Shown in pieces: positions 1-7,362 of a DNA stretch of 22,183 bases. Every line of letters starts with the position of its first letter. Position 1 is the first letter of the stretch. The translations under genes were made by a program, and so were the position numbers. The notes under the pieces were generated by a model. It saw only the letters and a program-made list of their open reading frames with translations. It was not told the origin of the DNA and searched no databases. The stretch is taken from assembly GCA_002408445.1 (NCBI GenBank), contig DHSK01000171.1, positions 1 through 22,183 on the forward strand. The letters are read 5' to 3'. The stretch is from Syntrophomonas sp. UBA5288. GTDB lineage: Bacteria; Bacillota; Syntrophomonadia; Syntrophomonadales; Syntrophomonadaceae.

Positions 1-87
1 CGTGATGATTACGGAGTTATTATTGATCCCCAAACCCTGGCCGTGGAAGGCTTCACTCCGGCCCGGATACAGAAGGGGGAACAATAA
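1..87 (+). CDS. 3' end of a probable hydantoinase B/oxoprolinase-family protein (partial)
   Basis: The first reading frame is open from the window edge to a TAA at 85-87 and gives a 28-residue tail beginning RDDYGVIIDPQTL. The RDYGVVID-type string is typical of the extreme C-terminus of hydantoinase B / 5-oxoprolinase HyuB-like subunits, which cleave cyclic amides with ATP together with a HyuA partner. Only the tail is visible, so the family call rests on this short motif. The AAGGGGG that serves the next gene lies inside its last codons, so the two genes are probably co-transcribed. Confidence 0.5.
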   Translation, partial: RDDYGVIIDPQTLAVEGFTPARIQKGEQ

Positions 88-88
88 A

Positions 89-424
89 TTGGAGATAGTG
101 AAAATTCAAGATGTAAAGGCAGCCGACCGGCCCGATGTGCTGATGAAAACGTTGTTGGACCGCCAAAATGCCAGCGGCAGCGAGGTCACCCTGGGTACGG
201 TAATTTTTCCTCCCGGAGCCAGAGTACCGGCCGAAGGAATGGGTGTGCATGAGGCCGACGAGTACTCGATTATCCTCAAAGGTTCCATTAAAACCATGAG
301 CGGCGGACGCGAATATCAGGTTTCTGGCGGTCAGGTCACCTTTATCCCGGCCGGGGAAGAACACTGGGCCTTCAATGATAGTGAGGAAGATTGTGAAATA
401 ATCTGGTTTTTGGTAAAAAATTAA
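89..424 (+). CDS. small single-domain cupin protein
   Basis: A 111-residue protein with one cupin beta-barrel. The motif-1 region reads VHEADEYSIILKG (residues 53-65, H54 and E58) and the motif-2 region reads PAGEEHWAFN (H92), with the usual glycine turns. Motif 1 lacks the second histidine of the HxH pair, so metal binding may be reduced to three side chains or absent. I chose the TTG at 89 because AAGGGGG (73-79) sits 9 nt upstream. An upstream GTG at position 2 in the same frame would overlap the previous gene entirely, and the GTG at 98 is poorly spaced. It lies 1 nt after the hydantoinase-like gene and probably belongs to its operon. Small cupins of this type are sugar or metabolite binders, isomerases or dioxygenases; the substrate cannot be told. 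Confidence 0.82.
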   Translation: MEIVKIQDVKAADRPDVLMKTLLDRQNASGSEVTLGTVIFPPGARVPAEGMGVHEADEYSIILKGSIKTMSGGREYQVSGGQVTFIPAGEEHWAFNDSEEDCEIIWFLVKN

Positions 425-431
425 ACAATGC

Positions 432-473
432 AAGAGCCTTGCTGAGCTTTGATGATACAGCAAGGCTCTTTAT
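432..473. terminator. rho-independent terminator between convergent genes
   Basis: A perfect 13-bp stem, AAGAGCCTTGCTG (432-444) paired with CAGCAAGGCTCTT (458-470), with a 13-nt loop and followed by TTTATT on the plus strand. It begins 8 nt after the cupin stop. The Ig-like gene on the minus strand ends at 479, so the same hairpin may end transcription from both sides, although the T-tract on the minus side is weak. Confidence 0.85.
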
Positions 474-478
474 TCCCA

Positions 479-865
479 TTATTCTTCAGCTTCAGGCGGA
501 CGGCGGCCCGTTTTGAAGGTGAGGGTAACCGTTTTCCCTAAAATATCCCCGAATTTGGACTCCAGTTCCGGACAGATCACCACCTGGTATCTGGTCCAGG
601 GTAAAAGTGGTCTTAACGGTTTTACGTAAATGTTGCGGCATTGGTTGTAATCTACCGTATCCGGTACCCGGGCTACATTGATCGCTACACGGTTAGGGCC
701 ATGATACATTTCAATCTGGCATTTATTGCGGTTCCATACATTGTCACTTACAACATTTTGATCAAATACCAGCAGAATGGTTCTTAGCTGAATAGAAACA
801 CCGGCGGCACCGTTCGGGGGATTTGAACGCACGAGCCTAAGGGGTTTTGGAAGAGGCGGAAACAT
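479..865 (-). CDS. stand-alone SbsA-type Ig-like domain protein
   Basis: A 128-residue protein that is essentially one bacterial Ig-like (SbsA/Big_5 type) domain. The hallmark SNPPNGAAGVSIQLRTILL opens the domain at about residue 14, followed by VFDQNVV, and it closes with the strand VTLTFKTG near residue 118. The start ATG at 865 is preceded on the minus strand by CGGGGGGAAG at a suitable distance. No signal peptide or membrane segment is present, so the protein is predicted to be cytoplasmic, which is unusual because these domains mostly occur as parts of secreted or S-layer proteins. A related domain occurs at the N-terminus of the secreted protein at 12202-14319. Its role is unknown. It stands alone, convergent with the cupin gene and divergent from glnS. 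Confidence 0.75.
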   Translation of the reverse strand: MFPPLPKPLRLVRSNPPNGAAGVSIQLRTILLVFDQNVVSDNVWNRNKCQIEMYHGPNRVAINVARVPDTVDYNQCRNIYVKPLRPLLPWTRYQVVICPELESKFGDILGKTVTLTFKTGRRPPEAEE

Positions 866-1035
866 AGATACTTCCCCCCGTTCTTTGGAATTATAGCTAA
901 TATAAGGTATGGTTTGAGCTGGTAAAAGGTTAACATTGGATCCTGGGGGTAAGAATACTTAAGGGAGGCTTTTAGGTACATATTTAAAAGGATTTCCGGG
1001 AATGGTGTGGAATGTAAAGAAATTGAGTTACTTAA

Positions 1036-1044
1036 TGCTATAAT
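1036..1044 (+). promoter_or_regulatory. extended -10 promoter for glnS
   Basis: TGCTATAAT is a consensus extended -10 element about 70 nt upstream of the glnS start. No convincing -35 box stands 17 nt upstream, which is tolerated by extended -10 promoters. No T-box leader (AGGGUGGNACCGCG) was found between it and the gene. Confidence 0.5.
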
Positions 1045-1114
1045 AAATGAAAAGTTTTTATAAAAGAGGTTACAATATATAAAAACAATACCTTTGGAGG
1101 AGGAAACTGGTAAG

Positions 1115-2836
1115 ATGACACAAACAGATGCGGAACCGGATAACGGGCTTGCTCCCGTAGCGACCAATTTCATTCAGACTATAATCAGTGAAGACCTGGC
1201 CCAGGGCAAAAATGAAGGCAGAGTTCATACCAGGTTTCCGCCTGAACCTAATGGTTATTTACATATAGGACATGCCAAATCAATATGCCTGAACTTTGGC
1301 TTGGCGCTGGCCAATCAGGGCATAACCAACCTGCGTTTTGACGATACCAATCCCAGCAAGGAAGATGTGGAATACGTTGACTCGATTCAGGAGGATGTGC
1401 ACTGGCTGGGATTCGACTGGCAGGAGCGCAGATTCTATGCTTCCGACTATTTTGAAAAATTATATGGCTATGCCGTGCAGCTGATTAAGGCCGGGAAAGC
1501 CTATGTTTGTGATTTGAGCGCGGATGAAATCAGACAGTATCGCGGAACCCTGACCGAACCCGGGCAGGAAAGTCCTTACCGCATGCGCTCGGTAGAGGAG
1601 AATCTGGACCTTTTCAGCCGGATGAGGGCAGGGGAGTTTTCGGATGGAAGCCGGGTATTAAGGGCCAAAATTGATATGGCCTCACCTAATTTAAATATGA
1701 GAGACCCGGTGATATACCGGATTTTACGGTCCAAACATCATCGCACCGGTGATACCTGGTGCATTTATCCCATGTACGATTATGCCCATCCTTTGTCTGA
1801 TGCGATGGAAAGCATTACTCATTCCATCTGCACCCTGGAATTTGCCGACCATCGTCCTTTGTATGACTGGGTGCTGGATAATGTCGATTATGGGGTAAAA
1901 GAACATGGCAGACCGCAGCAGATCGAATTTGCCCGGCTGAACTTAAGTTATACGGTAATGAGCAAAAGAAAATTAAGAGAACTGGTGGAAAAAGGCTATG
2001 TAAGGGGCTGGGATGACCCGCGTATGCCGACTATTTCGGGTTTGCGCCGGCGCGGTTATACCCCGGAAGCCATTCGCGACTTTTGTGAACGTATTGGGGT
2101 GGCGAAAAGGGACAGCATGGTAGATATCGCCTTGCTGGAACATTGCATAAGAGAAGACTTGAACCGGCGCGCTGCACGGGTAATGGCGGTTCTGCGTCCG
2201 CTTAAGGTAATTCTGGACAATTATCCGGAAGGTCAGGTGGAATGGCTGGAGGCGGAGAATAATCCGGAGGATCCTAATGCCGGCTCCCGCAAGATACCAT
2301 TTACCCGCGAGCTTTATATTGAACAGGAAGATTTTATGGAGAATCCTCCTAAAAAGTTCTTCCGTTTGACCCCGGGCGGAGAAATACGTCTTAAACATGC
2401 TTATATTATTAAATGTGAATCGGTCGTAAAAGATGAAAAAGGTAATATTACTGAACTGCACTGCAGCTATGATCCCGAATCAAAAAGCGGGGGAGCGACC
2501 AGCGGCCGTAAAATCAAAGGTACCTCCCACTGGGTATCGGCTGCCCACGCAGTACCGGCGGAAGTACGTTTATATGACAAACTCTTTATGAGTGAAAATC
2601 CGGATGAAGAGGCGGAAGGGCTGGATTATAAAGCCAATCTTAATCCGGATTCACTGGAAGTACTGAAGGATTGCCGGGTTGAACCCGGACTGGCAGAAGC
2701 GAAGCCGGGCGATAAATTCCAGTTCTTAAGGCAGGGCTACTTTTGCGTGGATTCTGACAGCAGCAATGCCGGACCGGTATTTAATCGCATCGTATCACTG
2801 CGGGATACCTGGGCCAAAGTGCAGAAGCACGGTTAA
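1115..2836 (+). CDS. glnS: glutaminyl-tRNA synthetase
   Basis: A 573-residue class Ic aminoacyl-tRNA synthetase that charges tRNA-Gln with glutamine in the cytoplasm. The N-terminal Rossmann fold has RFPPEPNGYLHIGHAK (HIGH at 50-53). The KMSKS-equivalent VMSKR is at 281-285. The GlnRS-type string FDDTNPSKEDVEY and the C-terminal anticodon-binding beta-barrels follow, and the length is close to E. coli GlnS (554). The HIGH context and the strongly GlnS-like C-terminal region (GTSHWVSAAHAVPAEVRLYD) separate it from GluRS. I chose ATG 1115 because AGGAGG at 1098-1103 lies 11 nt upstream; a TTG at 1094 would bury that site. Many Firmicutes make Gln-tRNA by the GatCAB route, so a GlnRS is noteworthy here. 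It appears to be a single-gene transcript. Confidence 0.96.
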   Translation: MTQTDAEPDNGLAPVATNFIQTIISEDLAQGKNEGRVHTRFPPEPNGYLHIGHAKSICLNFGLALANQGITNLRFDDTNPSKEDVEYVDSIQEDVHWLGFDWQERRFYASDYFEKLYGYAVQLIKAGKAYVCDLSADEIRQYRGTLTEPGQESPYRMRSVEENLDLFSRMRAGEFSDGSRVLRAKIDMASPNLNMRDPVIYRILRSKHHRTGDTWCIYPMYDYAHPLSDAMESITHSICTLEFADHRPLYDWVLDNVDYGVKEHGRPQQIEFARLNLSYTVMSKRKLRELVEKGYVRGWDDPRMPTISGLRRRGYTPEAIRDFCERIGVAKRDSMVDIALLEHCIREDLNRRAARVMAVLRPLKVILDNYPEGQVEWLEAENNPEDPNAGSRKIPFTRELYIEQEDFMENPPKKFFRLTPGGEIRLKHAYIIKCESVVKDEKGNITELHCSYDPESKSGGATSGRKIKGTSHWVSAAHAVPAEVRLYDKLFMSENPDEEAEGLDYKANLNPDSLEVLKDCRVEPGLAEAKPGDKFQFLRQGYFCVDSDSSNAGPVFNRIVSLRDTWAKVQKHG

Positions 2837-2879
2837 CCAGACCTGTAATGGTGCCGGGCATAACAGTAGAGGAAATATA

Positions 2880-2904
2880 GAAGCCGCGAATCTATCGCGG
2901 CTTC
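2880..2904 (+). terminator. hairpin after glnS, candidate terminator
   Basis: A perfect 10-bp stem, GAAGCCGCGA (2880-2889) with TCGCGGCTTC (2895-2904) and a 5-nt loop, lies 43 nt after the glnS stop. It lacks a T-run on the plus strand, so termination would be weak or rho-assisted. The right-arm sequence TATCGCGGCTT recurs at about 3066-3076, beyond the adjacent palindrome. Confidence 0.4.
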
Positions 2905-3026
2905 AGAGCGTCAAAAAAGCCCAATAGCTGCGTTATTAAGGGAAGACCATTCAATCGACGTACCTCAGTACGCCTCAATCATAGTCTTCCCTTAATGCCT
3001 TGCTTCTGGACTTTTTTGCTCGCTCT
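2905..3026. repeat. 122-bp long imperfect palindrome (MITE/REP-like element)
   Basis: A symmetric inverted repeat centred exactly on CGTAC-CTCA-GTACG (2959-2972). Well-paired blocks include ATTAAGGGAAGAC (2935-2947) with GTCTTCCCTTAAT (2983-2995), CAAAAAAG (2912-2919) with CTTTTTTG (3011-3018), and the ends AGAGCG and CGCTCT. It could fold into a very long cruciform or hairpin. It carries no reading frame of its own. The structure suggests a dispersed palindromic repeat inserted between glnS and the kinase gene; copies elsewhere in the genome cannot be seen from here. Confidence 0.75.
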
Positions 3027-3123
3027 AGGATATGGGCACTTTTTGACCATCTGTGGCCTCAAGTTTATCGCGGCTTTGCTGTTTAATTCGAAATATAAAA
3101 CCGTAGGCCGGTCTATGCCCTGC

Positions 3124-3233
3124 GGGTACAACTGATGTTCCCTTGCGGTCACTATTAAGGACGCAGGGCGATAGCCCTTCACCCATAGGGCACAACTGAT
3201 GTTCCCTCCGGTCACTATTTAGGACGCAGGCCG
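3124..3233. repeat. two tandem copies of a roughly 47-bp repeat, 64 bp apart
   Basis: Copy 1 (3124-3170) and copy 2 (3188-3233) share CAACTGATGTTCCCT, then CGGTCACTATT and AGGACGCAGG, differing by a few substitutions and one indel. The short spacer between them is partly complementary to flanking sequence: GCCCTGCG (3117-3124) pairs with CGCAGGGC (3162-3169). Two overlapping minus-strand reading frames cross it but only mirror the repeat. Function unknown; it may be an untranslated element or a decayed repeat cluster. Confidence 0.7.
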
Positions 3234-3251
3234 GTGCAGAGAATGGCACAT

Positions 3252-3297
3252 AAAAAACCAGCCCTGAGGCCCGCTCCTGACGTCGGGGCCGTAGGGC
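3252..3297 (-). terminator. rho-independent terminator of the PAS kinase gene
   Basis: Read on the minus strand, GCCCTACGGCCCC pairs with GGGCCTCAGGGC (plus-strand arms 3285-3297 and 3261-3272, with a 2-nt internal mismatch) and is followed by TGGTTTTTTATG. It lies 35 nt past the kinase stop codon. Confidence 0.7.
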
Positions 3298-3331
3298 AGG
3301 CTACGGATATGAGATATTCTTCCGGTGATTT

Positions 3332-5941
3332 TTAGGATGCGCATTGAAAACCGATATAGAAGGTGGTGCCGGTATCGCCGGTTTCTATGTTGATACTGGC
3401 ATTATGACGGGCTGCAATACTGTAACAGACTGACAGGCCTAATCCGGTGCCATCTTCCTTGGTAGTAAAGAAAGGTGTGCCCAGATGCTGCAGTACCTCG
3501 GAAGGAATGCCGGAGCCGCGATCATGGATGGATAAAACAACCTGATCGTCTTCCACATAAGTTTTGATGGTTATGGTACCGCCGGCATCCATAGCGTCCA
3601 TTCCGTTGCGAACCAGATTTAAGAGCAGCTGACGAATCTCTTTTTCATCCACCATAACATTGGGGATGCGAGCCAGTTCCAGTTTGACCCGCTTGTCCTG
3701 GCCCAGCGCATCAGCCTGCAGCAGCGGATAGACATTCTCCAGGATGGAATTAAGGTTGTGGAGTTTGGAATCAACTGTCTTATTCTTGGCCAGGGATAAA
3801 AACTCGGTGATTATAGCATTGGCCCGGTCAAGTTCCTCAATCATCAATTCAAAATAAGGTCTGTCCTCTTTGTAAATAGCCTCATTGCCCAGCAATTGCA
3901 GGAAACCGCGTACAGTAGTCATAGGATTGCGGATCTCGTGCCCTATGCTGGCGGCAATTTCTCCTACCAGATTAAGCCGGTCCAAACGTGCCATTTCCTC
4001 TTGCATCTGTTTTTGTTCAGTGATGTCGATCATGGTTCCGATCATATATATTTTATTATTGATATTAATGAGTTCCGCTGAAGCCAGCCCGATAATTTCA
4101 TCTCCTGATTTGCTGCGTAAACGTACTTCCCGGTTGCGAATATACCCTTTATTGGTAAGAATCATTTTTAACTCGCTCAGTTCTTCGGGGTTCTGCCAGA
4201 GATCCGCCATGGCGGAGGATCGGCCTATGACCTCCATGCGGTTGTAACCGGTGATGGAACAGAAATTATCGTTTACTTCAATCAAGCAACCGTCATTGAT
4301 CGTACTCAGCACGATGAGGTTAGGGCTGGAACTGAAAGCCTTGGAAAACTTCTCTTCGGATAAACGCAAGGCCAGCTCGGTCTCTTTGCGATTGGTGATA
4401 TCAATAAACAGAGCTGCACATTGCCCTTCTCCCGGATAAAAAGCAATAACATCAAAATATTTATCCATATTGGATTCATACCATTGAAATTCAACCGGTT
4501 TACCGGTCAAAGCCACCTTGGTGTACTGTTCGATGCGCAGGGAAGATCTTTCATCAGAAAAAATCTCCCGCAAGCGGCGTCCGATAAGCAAGTCACGGCT
4601 GTAGCCCACCATCTTTTCAAACATCGGATTGACGTCCAGGTACTTAAAATCATATGGATTGCCTTCGCTGTCGGTAATGACCTCCATTAAGGCCAGACCT
4701 TCGTTCATGGTGCTGAATAAGGTACGATACCGTTCTTCGCTCTGTTTAAGCGCCCGTTCCGTTTGTTTGCGGTCGGTAATGTCGCGTACCGATTCAATGG
4801 CCCCAACCAGGTTGCCCTTCGTATCATAAAGGGGATTGGCTATACACCACAGATCTGATTTTTTACCATTCCAATTGGGTACGGATACTTCAGCTACCAG
4901 ATTTTCACGGGTATTGTGGATAAAGCTATATTCCCGGTAATGTTTGTTCATATTAAGGTCCGGATGGAGTACCAGATCGATCAAAATAGGTTTCCTGGTA
5001 TCATAAAACTTTAGAGAATATTCGTAATTGCCCTTACCCAGAATATCCTGGGCCAGCACCCCGGTGGTCTCCTCTACGGCCTGGTTCCAGGTAATAAGGC
5101 GCCCGCCGATATCGATGGCAAAGGTAGGATCAGGCAGAAAATTAATAATATCGGCCAAACGTTGTTCCGATTCTCTAAGCGCGATTTCGGCTTGTTTGCG
5201 TTCGGTGATATCATGACCTACGAACTGATATTCCACCAAGTTTAAATCATCATCAAAAATGGCCCGATCCGTTATTTGCAGCCAGCGTATATTGTTATCG
5301 GCATCCAGCACCCGCTGTTCAGAACTGAAAACCGGGTTGTCCGCGGTTAGAGATTTTAACAAACGTAAGGATTCTTCCCGGTTTTCCGGCAATAAAAGAT
5401 CCAGGTGGCTCTGACCCAGCAGATCTGCTTTGCTCTGTTTAAAATAACGGCAAAGGGCTTCATTTACAAAAGTGATACGGGTATCGGGCAGAAAACGGCA
5501 AACAAGTTCGGTCTGGTCTTCCACGATGGCCCGATACCGTTTGTCTCCCTCCAGCCGGATGCTGCAGGACTGCTTGCGGGCGCTTATATCACGGGCTAAG
5601 AAGAGTATTTGCGGTTCATTCATTCCACCTGGCAGCAATAGCATCCTGGCTTCCAGGCATACCCAATTCTGTGCTTTGGTCCGGCATCTTATCTGCCCGG
5701 TATATTCCATGTCGGCATTGATCCACTGTGCTATACGGTTAAGCTGCTCCGCCTCATTGAGGTCCATATAATCGAAGACACTCTGGCCCACCAGTTCGTT
5801 GGGCGAATATCCCAAGACTTTTTGTGCACCCGGATTAACATATAATACGGTAAGATGTTCATCAAAACGATGCAGGGAAATAATATCTATGGTTGATACT
5901 TGGGAGTGTAGCTTTTTAATTGAGCTTAAAATGTCTATCAT
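3332..5941 (-). CDS. orphan soluble sensor histidine kinase with five PAS domains
   Basis: An 869-residue cytoplasmic kinase that should autophosphorylate on histidine and pass phosphate to a response regulator. Five consecutive PAS modules lie at about 18-123, 134-249, 261-393, 404-518 and 530-644, each closed by a DIT/DIS-x-RK-type linker (for example DITERKQ). HisKA follows with SIGHEIRNPMTTVRGFLQLL (phospho-acceptor H668), then HATPase_c with the N-box LNLVRNGMDAM, G1 DRGSGIP and G2 GTGLGLSV. No membrane segment is seen. The HisKA motif resembles sporulation kinases KinA-KinE, so Spo0A is a plausible partner by inference. No response regulator is adjacent. I chose ATG 5941 because GGGAGGAG lies 5-6 nt upstream. 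ATG 6079 would add 46 residues without PAS character, and its GGAGG is only about 2 nt away, but it cannot be excluded. Confidence 0.93.
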   Translation of the reverse strand: MIDILSSIKKLHSQVSTIDIISLHRFDEHLTVLYVNPGAQKVLGYSPNELVGQSVFDYMDLNEAEQLNRIAQWINADMEYTGQIRCRTKAQNWVCLEARMLLLPGGMNEPQILFLARDISARKQSCSIRLEGDKRYRAIVEDQTELVCRFLPDTRITFVNEALCRYFKQSKADLLGQSHLDLLLPENREESLRLLKSLTADNPVFSSEQRVLDADNNIRWLQITDRAIFDDDLNLVEYQFVGHDITERKQAEIALRESEQRLADIINFLPDPTFAIDIGGRLITWNQAVEETTGVLAQDILGKGNYEYSLKFYDTRKPILIDLVLHPDLNMNKHYREYSFIHNTRENLVAEVSVPNWNGKKSDLWCIANPLYDTKGNLVGAIESVRDITDRKQTERALKQSEERYRTLFSTMNEGLALMEVITDSEGNPYDFKYLDVNPMFEKMVGYSRDLLIGRRLREIFSDERSSLRIEQYTKVALTGKPVEFQWYESNMDKYFDVIAFYPGEGQCAALFIDITNRKETELALRLSEEKFSKAFSSSPNLIVLSTINDGCLIEVNDNFCSITGYNRMEVIGRSSAMADLWQNPEELSELKMILTNKGYIRNREVRLRSKSGDEIIGLASAELININNKIYMIGTMIDITEQKQMQEEMARLDRLNLVGEIAASIGHEIRNPMTTVRGFLQLLGNEAIYKEDRPYFELMIEELDRANAIITEFLSLAKNKTVDSKLHNLNSILENVYPLLQADALGQDKRVKLELARIPNVMVDEKEIRQLLLNLVRNGMDAMDAGGTITIKTYVEDDQVVLSIHDRGSGIPSEVLQHLGTPFFTTKEDGTGLGLSVCYSIAARHNASINIETGDTGTTFYIGFQCAS

Positions 5942-6110
5942 ACCCACTCCTCCCAAGCCATACATTCTTGTAACAGATATTCGAGATGCAGTAAAAAAAT
6001 CCTTCATAATACGACCATATTTTCCAGACAATTCAAAATAAACCGTATTTACGTATTTGCTCGGGAAATAGCTGGTCATCGCCTCCTCATATATCCACCC
6101 CTAAAAGAGG

Positions 6111-6116
6111 TATAAT
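6111..6116 (+). promoter_or_regulatory. candidate -10 box for the aminopeptidase gene
   Basis: A perfect TATAAT stands 42 nt before the aminopeptidase ATG, in the short region divergent from the kinase gene. No good -35 box is at 16-18 nt spacing, so this is tentative. Confidence 0.3.
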
Positions 6117-6158
6117 AACAAATAGACTTCAAAAAATATTAAGAGAGCGGGTTGAATC

Positions 6159-7274
6159 ATGTTAGATGCAAGGATCGGCAAACTGGCTAATACTTTGATC
6201 AATTATTCCTGCCGCCTGGGAGCCGGAGAAAAAATACTTATCGAATCAACCGGTTTGGAACTGCCGCTGGTGCAGGAATTAATTCGGCAGACTTATGAAG
6301 CCGGAGGCATACCTTTTGTCAGCATTAAAAATCGTGCCGTGGAACGCAGTATATTAATGCAGACCGGCCTGGATCAAATAAAGCTGATGGCTGACTATGA
6401 AGTCCGGCGTATGCAGGACATGGATGCTTATATCGGGATTCGTTCCGGTGACAATGCCGCCGAACTCTCTGATGTTCCGCCGGAAAAGATGGCAATGTAC
6501 CAGAAGTATTTCTTCGATGAAGTGCACTCGCGCATCAGAGTTCCCCGTACCAAATGGGTGGTGTTAAGATATCCGACTGCTTCCATGGCGCAGTCGGCCG
6601 GAATGAGTACCGAATCATTTGAAGACCATTTCTTTAAAGTGTGTACTCTGGATTACAACCGCTTGTCCCAGGCTATGGACCCGCTGTTGAATCTCTTAAA
6701 CCGGACCGGCAAGGTTAGATTGGTCGGACCGGGAACCGATCTCAGCTTCTCCATCGCCGGGATTAACGGGGTCAAGTGTGACGGCAGACGCAACATACCT
6801 GATGGCGAGGTCTATACCGCACCGGTCCGCGATTCGGTCAATGGTGTTATAACCTACAACACACCTGCTCTTTATCAGAGCGTTACTTTTGAAAATATCA
6901 GGTTTGAATTCAAAGATGGGAAAATCGTACAGGCGACCGCCAACAATAGCTCGCGAATTAACCGGATTCTGGATACGGATGAGGGGGCCCGTTACATCGG
7001 CGAGTTCTCCTTCGGACTAAACCCCTTTATCACCAGTCCCATAAAAGACACCTTATTTGATGAAAAGATAACCGGGTCCATTCATTTCACCCCCGGCAAC
7101 TGCTACGAGGAATGCTCCAATGGCAATCAATCAGCTATTCATTGGGATCTGGTCCTGATTCAGACTCCGGCTTATGGTGGAGGGGAGATCTATCTGGATG
7201 ATATCCTGGTCAGAAAAGACGGGCGGTTTATCTTGCCTGAATTAGAAGGATTGAATCCGGAAAACTTAATATAG
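6159..7274 (+). CDS. M29-family metallo-aminopeptidase (AmpS/PepS type)
   Basis: A 371-residue cytoplasmic leucyl-type aminopeptidase that removes N-terminal residues from peptides using two metal ions. The family's metal ligands are visible in order with the expected spacing: E217 in NIPDGEVYTAP, E282 in YIGEFSFGLNP, H309 in GSIHFTPGNCY, and H328/D330 in SAIHWDLV. The length is slightly short of the usual 400-410. The N-terminal half has the family opening LANTLINYSCRLGAGEKILIE. The ATG at 6159 follows AGAGAGCGGG, a modest ribosome binding site. It is divergent from the PAS kinase and 88 nt upstream of the deacetylase-like gene on the same strand. A housekeeping peptide-turnover role is likely, although the specificity cannot be predicted from sequence. 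Confidence 0.9.
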   Translation: MLDARIGKLANTLINYSCRLGAGEKILIESTGLELPLVQELIRQTYEAGGIPFVSIKNRAVERSILMQTGLDQIKLMADYEVRRMQDMDAYIGIRSGDNAAELSDVPPEKMAMYQKYFFDEVHSRIRVPRTKWVVLRYPTASMAQSAGMSTESFEDHFFKVCTLDYNRLSQAMDPLLNLLNRTGKVRLVGPGTDLSFSIAGINGVKCDGRRNIPDGEVYTAPVRDSVNGVITYNTPALYQSVTFENIRFEFKDGKIVQATANNSSRINRILDTDEGARYIGEFSFGLNPFITSPIKDTLFDEKITGSIHFTPGNCYEECSNGNQSAIHWDLVLIQTPAYGGGEIYLDDILVRKDGRFILPELEGLNPENLI

Positions 7275-7362
7275 AAAAGTTATCCCCGGCAGGGGGGAGC
7301 AAGGGTGGAGGATTAAGAAACCAGGGGAAGGGCTGACCTACTGTTGATAAACGGAGGATTAT

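Noticed and set aside
53..463. Open frame of 136 codons on the minus strand across the cupin gene
   Set aside because: It lies opposite the cupin gene, which shows clear family motifs, has no ribosome binding site support and runs through the terminator hairpin.
900..1114. Possible T-box leader upstream of glnS
   Set aside because: No AGGGUGGNACCGCG-like T-box sequence or terminator/antiterminator pair is present; only an extended -10 promoter is visible.
784..1173. Open frame of 129 codons on the minus strand between the Ig-like gene and glnS
   Set aside because: It overlaps both real genes and the glnS promoter, and its product is a low-complexity hydrophobic mixture without recognisable domains.
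3104..3240. CRISPR array in the repeat cluster
   Set aside because: Only two imperfect copies are present with one 17-nt spacer, no cas genes nearby and no regular repeat-spacer pattern.
2979..3249. Two overlapping minus-strand open frames of 74 and 78 codons
   Set aside because: They translate the palindrome and the tandem repeat in different frames; the apparent internal protein repeat only mirrors the DNA repeat, and no good start site is present.
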